DNA from: Undaria pinnatifida
Taxonomy: Eukaryota; Sar; Phaeophyceae; Laminariales; Alariaceae
Assembly: GCA_012845835.1 (NCBI GenBank)
Contig: JABAKD010000023.1
Location: 17,414,751-17,478,750 of the forward strand
Length of the DNA stretch: 64,000 bases
Reading direction: 5' to 3'
This document shows positions 49,001-62,189 of the stretch, piece by piece. The first letter of the stretch is position 1; each line of letters starts with the position of its first letter. Under the pieces are notes generated by a model. It did not search any database and was not told where the DNA came from. It saw only the letters and a list, made by a program, of their open reading frames with translations. A program made the position numbers and the translations under genes.

Positions 49001-50900
49001 TTTTTTCGTTTTTTTAGCCGGACCATGTTTGGGTTTGGTTCCTTCGCATATGTTTACCTGGTACCAGCACGAATTGTGATGTAACCTCTACAGCATTGCC
49101 TCTAACCTATGAGACACTCCACCTTAGTGTGTCTTCGCCCAGAGTACAGCTGATGTACTCGTATAGGCCCACCAGCAGCGGTGCGCGACGCCTAGCTGTA
49201 CTACTGTGTTGACTCGTTCAGCCAGCGGTAGTGCAGGTCGCGACTATTACTAGTATTCATTCTGGTAATCTTCTATCTGGCTTTGATGAAACTTTTGAAA
49301 TAATTCGCCTTGCCTTAATGGAACTTTTGAAGCATCTCGTGTGTGAGATGGACACCGGTAGGTACCATACGACTCTCGCGACCAAACCTACAGCGGTAAT
49401 ACCAAGTACCAAGCGTCCTTGTGGCGTGCTGTTGTTGTTGTCTCAGCTATAACATACGCGCTCTCCTAGATACCAGTACCACCTGGTACCTGTGTTGTTT
49501 TTCCTCATGCACTCTTTTGCTTTATGTACCGTAGCTGCGTATAATATACTGGTATCGAATACGGCACAACACTTGCTTGTCATTAGTGCCTTTTTTGTGT
49601 GGCAGTTTTTGGTCCTATGGTACATAACGATACCATACGTATCTGGTGCCAACACCATCAAAACGTTTTGCGAACTTCGGAACGTTTGTGTGGGTCCCAA
49701 CCAACTCGACCATACACCTGTGGAACCTGCGTACCATGGTTGGAATAATATAGGTGCCGGTGGAGTAATACGAATCAGCGTGCACAGTGGCAAATAAAAA
49801 AAAAGAAAACACCTAGCTGAATATTACAGGGGAATAGGGAAGAACACACCCGTTTTCAAAATCCTGGATCAGCTGTCTCTTATTCTTAAACCATTAGTGT
49901 TTGTGGTGGTAGAGAGCATCTTTTTTTTCGATGCCGACGTTACCATTAATATTGGTGGTTGCTGACTGTTACACTATGATGACATGCTGTGCGCCTTTTG
50001 TCATTTGTGATTTTCCTTTTTTTTCTGTCTTCGGCTGGGCTTTTATGGTTTGACGGCCTTCGTTTTTGCTGTTAGTTGCTTGATGATAATCTTGCGAACA
50101 ACCACGAAACCCCGCCCCCGTTTTCCTGCCACATTGGCACTCGTCTGGCATTGTCTCTGCTATGACGTGCTTCCCTGTGTTCTTTTTTGTTCGTGGCGAA
50201 AAATCAAAATATTACCGCTATGCTGCCCGTGTTGCTATAATATAATGCTGGCGCGCATCTCGTGCAATAATACGATCAATAAAGATCATGCAACAATGAT
50301 CGCCTTGTCGCGAGTATCAACACGCGCTGCACATGTTGCCGACATACTACTCCATTGACAATGATTGTTTTCTTATGGTGCTTTATTCTATTTTGGGTTT
50401 CAACCCCGGAATGCGCGAACGACGGTAGTACACGTCGAGCATCCCACTATATCATATCGGCACTATGATCACGTTTTATAAATCCTCCCCCGGTGCACTG
50501 TTCTATTTGCAAAACCTCTGTGAGTGAAGACTTAACCTGCCACAAGCCTCGACTATCCGCTTAATACCCCACGCGTGCTTGAGCCATTCTTATGAGGCTT
50601 CCGGTTTTTGCTATTATGCACCCCCGATCTGATGCAGCGTTGGAATGACCAAAATTGTGTTAGGTTCATGTTTGGGCAAAAACACTGTTGAGTTAAACAG
50701 CACTCCGAGTGCGTCGCGCTCCGAGTGCCTACCTCACTTTTTCACGAGTATATTACGCGTGTTACACGGAGCCCCCCGGCAATTTTAAAACAGTGCACCC
50801 CCAGAAGTACACCGTCATTTTTAGGTCCGGATTTTTGTTTCGGAAAACCTTAAATATAGCTTAGGTTATCGACTGGTACAAGAGGTACACACGTCCATCA
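46064..50900. other. low-repeat sequence, probably PIPK upstream intron; no exon found
   Basis: Missing PIPK parts (nucleotide loop, NP.TLL, DLKGS) were looked for on the minus strand and not found. Long frames such as 46694-47149 and 47269-47781 (minus) show no family motif. A 97-bp segment (GATACGAGT, GAGCCGAGTGC.CTTCTC, GGTCTCTAGG) occurs at 47336 and 47622. A 44-bp tandem duplication (CGAAAGCATTCCTAGTC.AA) lies at 48542 and 48586, and a C-run lies at 48815-48830. Confidence 0.4.
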
Positions 50901-50999
50901 CCTTCCGGTCTTCTTGGTGACGTTCGAAAATTACTACTGCATCCTATCTCTCTACTCCGGTGCGTGCGATACCAACTTATTTCCTATCCATTCCGGACC

Positions 51000-53900
51000 A
51001 ACATCGACCCGATCCCCAACCCTCGCGGTAAACCCCGCACCAACCAGGACCCAACCCCTCAAGCCTCACGATGAAGAGTGTGCTTCGCGTTCTTCTCCTG
51101 TTGTAGCCATGGGTGGTACAGTTACGGTGAAGGATCTTGTCATTCTGTTCAATGAAATCGAAATAATGCCCGGAGCGCATTTTTGCGGCCAGAGTCGTTG
51201 ACTGCATTTCCACCGCCGCCACCGACCCCGACCTATTCAGTCAAACCGGATCCCTCGACGTTTGGTACGGCCACCTTACACGCCGAGACTAAGAGGACGG
51301 ATCCCTCTATGAGACGCCCACCTGGTGCGACTGCGATTTTCGTTTAGCGCCTGAGGACAAAAGGTTTATTTTTTTTCCGTGGGGGATCGCAACAGCGCCC
51401 CAAGTACAGCGACGACTACCACAGAGTGTGTCGCCGCAACGGCATCCATTAGGCCAGTGCCGCGGTGGTTACCGCATACTATGCCACCGCGACTACAGCC
51501 CTTTGTGCCCCACGAGCTCGTGTACTCGAGGTTGACCGTTTCTTGCACACACCCCCACCTCCCCCATCTGAGCCACGACTACCGTACCGACCGACACGTT
51601 GCTGCTCACATCCCATCCCCGGCTCCCATAGCCGTCCACCCAATGCGGCCGCGACCATCACCACAACGGCTCAAAATCGCCCACCCATCACTGTGCTTAA
51701 CCCCCTGCGCCCGATCGCCCCTGCTTTTGTTTGCTGGGACTCGCTCACAACTGCATATGGCGCGCCCACGGTCTCGACCGGGCGGCACCCAAAGACACCC
51801 CTGTCTGCGGTATATTATTTTTTGGGTTATTGGCCACGTCGCACCTACCCAACTACGACTCATGTCGGCATCTTTAGACGCTCCGTCTACGGCAATCTCC
51901 CGGTTCGGTCTATTTCCTTGAAATTCCGACCCACTCCCGCCGCTACTACAGTTGTTAAAACAGCCACAGAGCCGCCCACCAATTTACAGCCGCATTGCCC
52001 TACGCGCTTACAGCCCCACCACCCACCACCCGTGAACCCACGGCACAAAAACGCCGCACGCACCCTCTGCAACCAGCCCCCAAGAACGCCGCACGCACTC
52101 CCCCACATCACCTACCGCTCGGGTCAAGACCACCGGTCTTCTCCGACTACCACCCACACAACCATTCTACTCCGACAGCAAAGTCGCCCGACGACGCAGA
52201 CCCCATCCTATCCGTAGTGGCCGCGAGGGCGGTCGCGACCACCCGAATTGTGGCACCCACGACGGCTCCATCTGTCTCACGAACCGCCAAAAGTGGTGGC
52301 TCGCAACGACCACATTTTGCGGTACGGGACACAACCTGCGACGAGCATCATTCTCAACCACCTGGTCACCGAGTACCACTCCGCTTGCTTTCGGGCGTTC
52401 TTCCTGACGCCTGCATCGCGCCGGCAGCACTCTGCCACTGTGGCAACACCGCTACGCCTCTGGTGCGCTCAACCCTTGATTTGGGTATCCTTCAGCATGT
52501 TGGTTTTTACTTTTGGTATTGCGGAAACGTGCGGACCGTAAACCCGGCGCCATCACCCCGCAATAACCCGCGACAACCAGTGCCGCTTGTTATAAATGCC
52601 GTGGCAACTATTTTTTGGGTCGAAAGACGCCACGATCGCCTTTCTACCCCGGGCGACTGCTGCGACAACGACGACAACATCGACAGCAACAGCGTGATCG
52701 GCCGACAGCCACCTTCGGCACGAAACCTTGGACGCTACACGCTTATCAACCGATACAGCACCGCAAGCGCCAGGCCATCTAATTGCGGGGCAAGGGTTCA
52801 GCTTAAACATTGAAAGTACTAGCTTCACCCCCGCCCCCGTCCCCCCAACAATCCACCCCCCTCGCCCAGCCCCATACATGTCCAAGCCTGACTCCCTTGT
52901 TCTAGCGATCGTCTTGGGGTGTGGAAGCGAGGAGGCCAAGACGTCGAGCCCAACCGGGAGGCTCCACTCGACGTCTTCCACCGATGAGCAACGCTACTTG
53001 CCGAATACTACGGCTACCAGCGGTTCCGGACTACAGCACGAAACGTCTTCACTTTCCGGGCCATCGCACCTTGAGCCCGCCTCACCTATTTATTGGCGGC
53101 TCCACCCGCGTTCGTACCACGACGTACGCCCTTTTCAAGTGCCAGCGGTGGGCCCGTGTACGACGGGTTCCCATTCGCTGCCACGGTGTTGACAGCACCA
53201 CTACCCCTGGGCCCATGGTACAGTCTCGTCATGACGACGGAAGACTCGCGATCATAGTTGGCCAGGATATGCCCTGATCCCCCTGCCCCGTCTTCCTCGC
53301 AACCCTCGTGAATTGCGTGGACACGGACCACAGGTACAGCATTTCCTAGCGAGATCTATCGTGCTTATCCAACGCTTGGAGACAGGACCCCCAGGGTATC
53401 ATCGCCCCGCTCCTTTAAACGCCACCCACGGAGACCCTCCCAGAGCTTTGGTGACACAATACCGAGACTCCCTTTGCGATCACGTCGATCCAGCCGGCTC
53501 TCTTCTCTAGATCAGCCAGCTGCACCCCCGCCTTCGCCAGGCGACCGTCCTAGGGATAGCTGCATCTGACCACAGCTTGGCGGCTCACCGCAGCCAGCCT
53601 ACACCGAGCTCCCTTTTTCTTGGATGTTCAACTTTTAGCAGTGCCACCCTTTGGATTTTCTCCAACGGTTTAATCTTTATATCCGTGTGAAGCAGTTTCC
53701 GACATCGCCCAAGACCGACATTTTGAGCGACACCACGACCCCGCAGCTCACCCAGCTTCGACCAAGTATCGGAATCATTCCTACGACCAGCCATGGACAT
53801 TGGTTTCGAGACCGACAAACGCCGGAGCCCCGCCTTTATTACCTACCTGGGACAATGGTTCCGAGGCCAACAATCCCCGGAGAATTTCCCCGTACCACCA

Positions 53901-56900
53901 CCCAACGACCCTCGATACCTACCACCGCCCTACCAGATCGTGGCTCTAGCTTCGGCAACGGTACACCCGAGATTGGCAATCCCATCCATAGGTAGAAGCA
54001 ACAATTGCATTATTCGATTGGCAACCGCCTTGCTCCCCTCACCCGCCGCGTTGCAAACGAGCCATCCTCTTTCGGTCTCGGCATTTCTCACCGAACCCAC
54101 CAACTGCCGACCTCGTTCGGGCACTTTCGAACGCGACAGAACAACTCTGCCGCTCCCCCCCCTCCAACGCGACCGGTTTCCACGGAGCACTTCTGTCCCG
54201 GCCCCCTTCATTCCCGCCGAGGCGCACCTGCCGATTCGCCCTTGCCCTTCTCCACCCCGACGTGTTACCAAAGAGCCGCCTTGCTCCGGACTTCGCCGAT
54301 CCCACCCCAATCACCTCCCACCGCCTGCACACTTCTGGCCACACTTGACCCAACAGAGCCACTGTGCTTGGGTCCCATCTTTCACGCCGAAGGTCACCGC
54401 CTGGTGAAGTTTCCAACGGACCCGAGGATAGCAGCCATCCCCTTCATCTGGTTGGGCTGGCTTCCTCGAACTCGTCACCGATCTCTCCCCGACATCGCCC
54501 ACCATCTGGAGATAGCAGCCGCCCTCCTCCTCACGGTTTGGTTAGTTCTCCTTTCGACAAACGTTGGAGACCCTACTGCCCCCTTTTCACATCTACCCTG
54601 GCCTGAACTATCCCGCCTTTACCAAGCCACCAACGGTACCTCCCGGCCAGCTTTCAGTTTACCCACTAGCGTACCCTGGCCAACGACGACTTTTCTGTCT
54701 CTCCCCAACCACAACAAACCCACGGTTTATCATTCCCGACCCAGCTCTTTAGCTACCCCCCCATTAACCGGATCCAAACCACCAACGACCCTTCAGCCTT
54801 CCTCGACGACACAACTACGGACGACCTTTCCCAACCACGGTTCACCGGCGCTCGCGCGCCAATGCTTCCGTCTACACCGCCTTCCTCGTATCTACCTTTC
54901 GTCGCCACCACGGCGTTCTATTCCCTCTTGGGTCATTTTTTTTCTTGCGGTACGTGTCCTTCTTTTCCACCCATCAACTGATTTTGTTTCCGTTGTCAGT
55001 GAACACCGAACAGTTCCCCTCCAACCCAACGGTCCCGAATCCCCATCCGTCCTTGAAGACACGTCTGCGACACCACCCCTTTTGCCTCGATAACCCTGTA
55101 GGTTTACCACCTGAACCTAGGCATCCCCTACCCGTCCCTGAAGGCACGTCTGTGACGCTACTATCACCACCCCCCCTCCACCCTAGCATTTGTATAGGTT
55201 TACCATCTTAACCTGTGGTTTTGTTCCTTTCTGATTCTGACCTCTCCGAGCCGGGCATCGGCTGGGGTGGGCTCGTTCCCCCGTTCCTCCCAACCCACCA
55301 CCACATCCCGCCGGTCCCATCTTCTGAGTTGGAGTTAATTATTTTTCCGGGAATAAGCGTTTCGAACCGAGCATCGGTTTGTGTGGGCTCGCTCCCTCTC
55401 CTCTCCGCCCCGTCTCTACCATTCCACCGCTCCCCTTTATCCGAGTTTGTTATGTTTTTTCTCGGACTCTTGAACCTCCCGAGCCTGGTACGTATGGGAC
55501 CTTTTTAGCCCGAAGTCGGGCCCTTTCACGGCATCTTCGCTGCCCACGTCGAAATATGTGAGCATCCCATCCCGGGTATCGTTTTGGGTGGGCTACTTCT
55601 CCCTCCCTTGCGACCCACCATCACATCCGCCCCCATTCATCGGCGACGCGCAAACCATGCAGTTCCCATGTTTGGTATTGACTTGGATGGGTTCAAATCC
55701 TCTGCCTCCTGCCCCATGCACCACCACGTTCCGCTGAAGATACTTTCGGCAACTCATACCAAACAAATCATCGGCCCCTTTTCCGCCCCAAAACCTTCAT
55801 CGGGTCTATTTCGACCAACGAAATCGCCTCCGGTTCGCCAGCAGGCTCCGAGAAAAAGGCGCCGCGGACTCTGGCGCTCCTCCTGGATCGGCGTTCAGGC
55901 CGTCTTTCGTTCTCCCCAGCGCCCACCATTGGCGCATCCATTTTAGGCCCTCCTCTTCCTTCGTCGGACCATTGTTTTCCCAGAGCCATCATCGCTCCAC
56001 AGCCGCCGCTGGAAACCGTGGACAGCCCTTCCGACTACGGTTTTTCTTGCCAGTACTTGTGGCTACACGTCGAAGATCATCGAACACCCCCGCGGCCGCG
56101 CAAACCCCGCGACCAGAGCTTCGTCGTCACCTGAGCTTCGCGACCTGAGCTCCACCTTCGCCAGAGTTCCACCTTTTCCGATAGCTTCGTCGTCACCCGA
56201 GCTTCGCGACCAGAGATCCACCATTTTCAGAGCTCTATCTTCACCAGAGCTTCGTCGTCACCTGCGCTTCGCGACCGGAGCTCCTCCTGCACCGGAGATT
56301 CGTCGTCAACTCAGCTCCGCGACCAGAGCTCCACCCATATAAGAACTCCACCTTTCGCCTGTGCTTCAATCCTGTCAGCGCTACAAATCTCCACCTTCAC
56401 CAGAGCTTTCTCGTCACCCAAGTCTCGCGGCCACAGCCCTACGTTTCCCCTGAGCTCCACCTCCATCTTCCGCGACCAGTACATTCGATGCCTTTCCCCT
56501 TCAAGCCATCACCAACAACAAGGCACCCTTTTTTTCTGGCCACTACCACCGGCCCCGGCGCCGTCGCCACCATCTGCTTCGACCATCTGGGAATTATTTC
56601 ACCGACTTCTGCAGCCATGCACCAATGGGCCTGCTGCTTCAAACCGCTACCAGCGGCGAGGCGCCCTCTTCCTGGCCACTACCACCAACTCCGACGTCAT
56701 CGCACCGTCAGCGCCGACCAGCTGGGACCTATTTCGCGGACTCCTGCAGCCACCGCGCCGGTAGGCCTGCTCCTTCGCTCCGCTACTAACCGCCCCCGGC
56801 GTCACCACCATCGTCGGCTACTCCGAGCCTTCTCTATCGCAAATTCCAGAAACCACGCCGTCATCCTCGCCGCGTAAAAAGCTAACTCCACCACCACGAG

Positions 56901-57300
56901 CACCGCAGGCATCTCCATAGGCCCACTTTGAAGAACTACAAAATCGTCAACGCTTGCGTCTACATGTACGCTGCGGAACACGCACATTTCGCTGCCGCGT
57001 AAGCGATCCGACACCTTCAACCAACCATATTGAGCTACTACAGCCTCGTCTTCTTCCGCCACAGAGCTCCTACCGCATCGTCCGCGAACACCCCGCCCTC
57101 ACTGGTTCGTGCTCGGAGCTCTTCAACGCGTGTACCACCATCTGTCCCCAGCGTTTCTACCACATCTTCCGCGAACACCACGACGTCATCGTCTCGCGAT
57201 CGGAGCGCTGCAGCGCACCCTAGTCCCTAGTACGACCACCAGCTGCGTTTCATCGGATTTTTTTCCAGACCCTACACCATCCGGTTCCAAGATCAACCTA
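51000..57300. other. C-over-G strand-biased region of decayed minisatellites
   Basis: For over 6 kb the plus strand is rich in C (CCACC, ACCCC, TTCCC) and poor in G runs. The Pro/Thr/Ser-rich plus-strand frames (up to 362 codons at 54005-55093) and Gly/Arg-rich minus-strand frames both follow from this bias. I recognise no domain in either. Internal repetition is visible: CCGAGC.TCG.TTCGCGACC boxes about 60 bp apart at 56110-56340, a 136-bp pair at 56533 and 56669, CTTGAAG/CTGAAG-GCACGTCTG at 55053 and 55138, and CGAGC.TCGG.T..GGTGGGCT units at 55247, 55365 and 55560. Confidence 0.5.
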
Positions 57301-57849
57301 CGGCGTGTTTACTGAACATCTTCGCGAAGCATCACCTATAGATCGGCGTGTCTACAACGCCACGCGACAGGGATATCTGCAGCCAGGGTATTATCGCGTT
57401 GAGCCGCACTTACCCTTTTGTCTTGTTGCTCCTCCCGCCAATCATGTTTCTTGAGTTCCTTGTTGAGTTTCTTCATGGAATTTGTTTTGTGCGCATTAAC
57501 TTGTTGATTTTCTCTCCCGGGGTTGGTTTTGTTGTTCAGTTAGTTTCAAGGTGCCTCTTCTTTGCCTTGACTTTTCGGGTCGTCCCACTTTTGACCAGCA
57601 CGTATGTCTGCGTGCTTGTGTCGGTGTGCTACCCTGGCCTTCCAGCCACTGATTTAGCTCGCTCCATTTTCGTAACCAGGCCAAAAAATTGTGATGGTTC
57701 CGTCTTCCTGTTCCGACCGGTTTACCCTGCCCCGTTTTCGTAACTTGGCCTCAAACCTGCCGTGTTTTCGTTTCCTCTCGTCGGTTTAGCACACCCTTGT
57801 TTCGCAGCCGCAAAACCACTGTGGATTTTTTTTCGTTGGCATTTCCCCT

Positions 57850-58090
57850 GCTTTCCGCACTACGTACGAAATAGGTGCCTATTTGGGCGTCATATATGTC
57901 TCCAAACCCGCTGGGGTATGCCCATCTTGGCTCGTCATCTGCTTTTTGCACTACGTACGTCATAGGTGCTTATTGAGGCGTTGTATTCGTTCTCTTACCA
58001 CTGTGGTATACCTGGTATGTGCTCTGGCCCTTCCTCTGTTTTCTGCACTACGCACGCCGTAGGTGCTTATTGAGGCGTGGTGTCCACCTT
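57850..58090. repeat. three 90-100-bp tandem units
   Basis: GCACTACGTACG followed by .ATAGGTGC.TATT.GGCGT occurs at 57857, 57947 and 58046, with diverged spacers. Confidence 0.8.
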
Positions 58091-58099
58091 GTTTGCGCC

Positions 58100-59140
58100 C
58101 TATCGCCCTGCACAAGTCTCGTCTTCTCGGTTGGACATCCAAGTGCTTTCCCGTATGTTTTCCCCGATTGTTAGTCGCTTAGCTTCCAATAGGAATGGCT
58201 CTATAGTAGGCCACATTTTCAGAGTTTGACGACATCAACGTTTTGCTAGTATTTTCGTGTCCGTCGTTTGTTCACGACCCCCCCCTCCGGGCTTCTTTAT
58301 AGTATCAACCCTCAATACCATGGTAGTTTCGCTTCATCCTCATTAGCCTGAACTTCGCTTGCACGCTGTGCATGCGCCCCGCTAGCATTTTAGAGTTGTA
58401 CGCCATTTGCCCCCCCCCCTCAGTCAGGCTTATGGTACCAGCTCGCGACATCGTAACAGTTTCGTCTCATTCCTTGTAAGCCGAGATATCGTCCGCCCCA
58501 TGTGCGTGTTCTTTCGCAGCATTTCTGGATCTTCCGTTCAGTTAAGACCCCGTTTTCGCCGTTCTCACGGTATAAGTAAGAAAAAATACGTTAGTTTTGT
58601 TTTTTCTATCTTGCTTTTTCTTCCCCTTGCACATTGTGCCGGATGGGAACGTAAATCCTCCCACCTCTACAGTGTGTGCATGTTGGGAACGTATTTCCTC
58701 CCGCCTCTGGCTTGCGTGCATTTTCGGAACCTATACCTTCCGCTTTCGCGTCCACGCAATGCGGGTATTAATTGTTTTTTTCTTGTTGTTTCTGGACACG
58801 CTTGCTCCCTAGTGGTTATCGCTGTGCGCAGCAAACGACCGACCGTAGTAGCGTTCTCTCCTTTCTTCTGGGAGAATTTGTTCGTGAACGCCTAGTGCGC
58901 GTATTGTATTTGGACTCTACTGTCTTACTACAATTCTACCTGGTAGGTACCAGTATAGTCAGTGTCATCGCCTCGTGACTCCCCAAAGTACCCCCTTAAT
59001 GTCTGACTATCGTTGCGGCTCCAACAACTTTTTAACGTAGTAGTATGCCTTCGGTATTCTTTGCCGCATCCAAAGTATGGCATTTATTCGTTTTTCGGTG
59101 ATCTTCGTGGTCGTCTTGATCTTGCACTTGTGCCCAAGTT
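58100..59140. other. no gene seen
   Basis: T-rich mixed sequence. A 162-codon plus-strand frame (58407-58895) has no recognised motif and a composition-driven Phe/Ser/Leu content. Confidence 0.35.
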
Positions 59141-59149
59141 GTTATACTT

Positions 59150-60110
59150 TTCTACAGTACGACGAGTGTTCGCCTTTGTGGTTTTGCTTCCACAGCAGTA
59201 GTAGTATGGCAGTTAGACCGTCGTTGTTTGAATTCACCAGTCGCGAGTTTGAGCCTTGCCATCTTCTACTTGTTTTCTTTTGCTTTTTAAGGTGTTGTTT
59301 ATTTCTCTCGTTTCCGTTCGAGTGTCGAGGTTTTTCTTTCCCATGTGCTCCCTAATATTTTATGTTACTCTTTTTGGTTCAAGTTTGGGTTGCTTCCCAT
59401 TTTTTGCTCAATATGTGCAGGGTACCGGCCCAACGTGCACATATGTTAAATCCTCATGGTTTGTATTCACCAGTTGCGGGTTCGAGCCGTCAAAGGCTTG
59501 ACATATCATTGATTTTCGCTTTATTTCTTTAAGTGTTTTTTCCCTCCTGTGTGTGTTTCCGACGCTTTTTTTATACTATTTTTTCCTCATAATTTTTCGT
59601 TACTCTTTTTTTGTTTTGTTTGTGTTGCTTCCCTTTTCTTCGTTCTATATGTGTCGTGTACCGGACTAAATATAACATAGTATCATGTATGCATATATTA
59701 CACTCTAGGTACTGTTTGCTGTTTGTCGTACTGTGCTTGTGCTGCTGCCGCTGCTGCAGCATGCTGCTATTGAATTCAAACGCACATACGAGTTGCGCGT
59801 TTTGCGTTGCTGCTGCTAGCACCTGTTACACTGTGTGTATGCTGTATTATACGTACCACGTACCGGCCCAAAGTGAGAGCGTATTGTTATTATTTACGCA
59901 TATCACACTGAATACTGCTTGATGTTGTCGTATTGCTGGTGCTGCCGCTGCTATGCAGTTTGTGGTTGAATTTACACGCACGTAAGAGTCGTACGGCGTT
60001 GCTGCTGATGTTACTATAATAATATGTGTGCATACTGTACTTCTACGGCTTGCGTTTGTCGTTGGACTGCCGCTGCTGCTGTTTGCTATTGTGTAAATAC
60101 ATGTATAATA
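59150..60110. repeat. GTACCGG/CTG-rich dispersed family, second cluster, part 1
   Basis: Same boxes as 25190-27900, with units near 59.2-59.5 and 59.6-60.06 kb. The lead TTCACCAGT.GCG.GTTCGAGCC at 59467-59487 includes a B-box-like GGGTTCGAGCC, again at 59240 and 60453 in weaker form, hinting at a tRNA-derived portion. Confidence 0.7.
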
Positions 60111-60114
60111 CATA

Positions 60115-60360
60115 CAGCTACAAATATGTTGGCGCTTACACGAGAGCGGCCGAAGGCTCCGATTAAGACCAGGCTTCGAGTTGCCTTCAAGACAACTCGA
60201 GCTGAGGTCCACCTCTCGCCGTGCTGTTCCCTGCACGTGCGCCACCTTGATCGACTCTCCCGACCCTACCGGGGTCGGCGTCGGTCGTGCTCGCTTCGGG
60301 TCGTGGTGACTTACGCAAATATCATTTTTTTGCAAATTTTCTGTTCCGAAATGTCAAGCA
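60115..60360. repeat. dispersed 230-bp module, copy 2 of 3
   Basis: Partner of 25715-25940: GGCGCTTACACGAGAGCGGC, GAGCTGAGGTCCACCTCTC, CTCGCTTCGGGTCGTGGTG and TTCCGAAATGTCAAG. Confidence 0.75.
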
Positions 60361-60419
60361 CGGAGTCGTACGTATAAAAACATTAAATTACCTTTCTCAA
60401 CAAAAAGGCAGTTACCGCA

Positions 60420-60990
60420 GAAGTAGTGTGGCAAGACCGTCATTGTTTATATTCACCAGTCGCGAGTTTAAGCCTTGTCATTATCGACTTTCGTTTTTTT
60501 TTTTTTTTCTCCGGTTTACGTTTGAGTATCGACGTTCTTTTTTGTTTTATTTGTTTTGCTTTAAAAATTATTTTATTATCTTGTTTATGTTTGGGTTGCT
60601 TCTCTTTTTTTGCTCTATATGTACCACATGATGCGTACCGGCTACCGGCCCAAAGTGGACATATGGTAGATCCAAATTGTTTGTATTCACCAATCGCGGT
60701 TTCGAGCCCTGCCATATCACCTTTTTCGCTTCATTTCTATTGAAGTGATTTTTATCTCCCGTTTGTGTTCTAGTCTCGACGTTTTTTTTTACCTTTTTTT
60801 CCCGTGCAATTTCATGTTACTCTTTTTATTTTATGTTTGGGTTGCTTCCTTTCTATTGTGCTACATGTACCGGGTACTGTCCCACAGTGCACATATTATT
60901 ATGCATGCATATATTAAACTGGGTAATGCTTGCTGTTTGTCGCACTGTGCTGGTGCTGCCACTGCTGCAGCATGCTGTTGTTGAATTAAC
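60420..60990. repeat. GTACCGG/CTG-rich dispersed family, second cluster, part 2
   Basis: Two units end in CATGCTGTTGTTGAATTAAC, where hAT-like element B has inserted. Elsewhere the family continues TTGAATTTACACGCACATAAG without a break. Confidence 0.7.
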
Positions 60991-61912
60991 CAGGGTTTTT
61001 AACGGGTCATGACCCGATCCGGGTCGGGTCAGGAGTGTATAAAAATGTCGCGGGTCAGGTCCAGTAGGGTCATTATGTTTTAAAATATCACGTGTCGGGT
61101 CTGGTGGGGTCATTAACTTTTTTTAATCTCGCGGGTCGGGTCGGGGTTGGGTCAAGAGGTTTTTAAATCTCGCAGGTCGGGTCGGGTCGGGTCAAGAGGT
61201 TTGGAAATTTCGCGGGTCGGGTCGGGTTATGATCCGCGAGGTAGGGGTCACTCGTATGTTGAGCCACCACGACCCGTGGGTTGTTTTTCGCTGACTCGCG
61301 GGTCGAACCCGCGGATCGGGCGTGCGGATTCGCCTTCAAACTTGCAGCTGCCGGCCGGAGGGACCTTGTCGTGCCGGTGCTCCGCGGGCCGGACCCGCCG
61401 ATCCGACCAGCTGGTCCGAAAATAATACACAAAACTTGGCGCTTCCTGAACGAAAGCCTCTCTCATTTTCTGCGCGCACACCACGAAATGCCGCAAACAA
61501 TACCAGAAAAATACAGCAGAGAGCACAACATCCTGGGAAACGTACAAGGGACCAAGGATAAACCAACCGACCAACGTATATATATATATCCAAACCTGTT
61601 TCGACCCGTGACTATTCGATTTTGACCCGTGAGATACATCAAGGAAATAGTCGATCCGACCCACATGAAACCCGCACCTCACGGGTCACTTGGAATGTGG
61701 CGGATCGGGTCGGGTCGGTCAGGAGGTTTCGAAATCTCGTGGGTCGGGCCGGGTCGAGTCAGAGGTTTTCAAAATCTCGCGGGTCGGGTCGGGTCGGGTC
61801 GGGTCGGGTCGGGTCAAGGCGTTTCGAAATTTTCGCGGGTCGGGTCGGGTCAGCTGACCCCACTCGATCCCACCAGATTCGTGAGGTTTGACCTGACCCG
61901 TGTTGAGGCCTG
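60991..61912. mobile_element. hAT-like non-autonomous element B with GGGTC-repeat ends
   Basis: The left end is CAGGGTTTTTAACGGGTC. The reverse complement of the right end is CAGGCCTCAACACGGGTC. Flanks are GAATTAAC (60983-60990) and GAATTTAC (61913-61920), an 8-bp duplication with one change. The uninterrupted site TTGAATTTACACGCAC exists in several sister repeats (for example 25396 and 62375). Subterminal GGTCGGGTCGGGTC arrays face outward as in element A. The interior is an inverted, shortened relative of element A, recognisable by a shared ACCAAG/GTACAAGGGACCAAGGA stretch and the GCGGATC...CCGCGGG blocks. No transposase is present. Confidence 0.85.
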
Positions 61913-62039
61913 GAATTTACACGCACATAAGAGTTGTGCGTTGTGCGGTGTTGCTGCTGATAGCAGCTGTTACACTATATGTGTATGATATGCTGAATGA
62001 TACTTCTACGGCTTGCCGTTTGTCGTTAGGCTGTGCCCC

Positions 62040-62180
62040 TTGCAAGTGCTGTCGCGTGCACAGCCTCGATTTGCCGATAAACATATACTAATAGTACATG
62101 TAAGGGATCCTCGAAAATTACGGGCATGCGCGGAGCCAAGGCAAGCGGCAGCCCGCCGCGGCAAAGCCCCTCTGTATTCC
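62040..62180. repeat. dispersed 150-bp repeat, copy 2
   Basis: Partner of 28040-28200 with GCACAGCCTCGATTT and CGGCAGCCCGCCGCGGCAAA. Confidence 0.7.
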
Positions 62181-62189
62181 TTGAAGAAT

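Noticed and set aside
54005-55093. Longest open frame in the window (362 codons, plus strand)
   Set aside because: It lies in C-rich biased sequence, is Pro/Ser/Thr-rich without a recognisable motif, and overlaps other long frames on both strands. Composition explains it.
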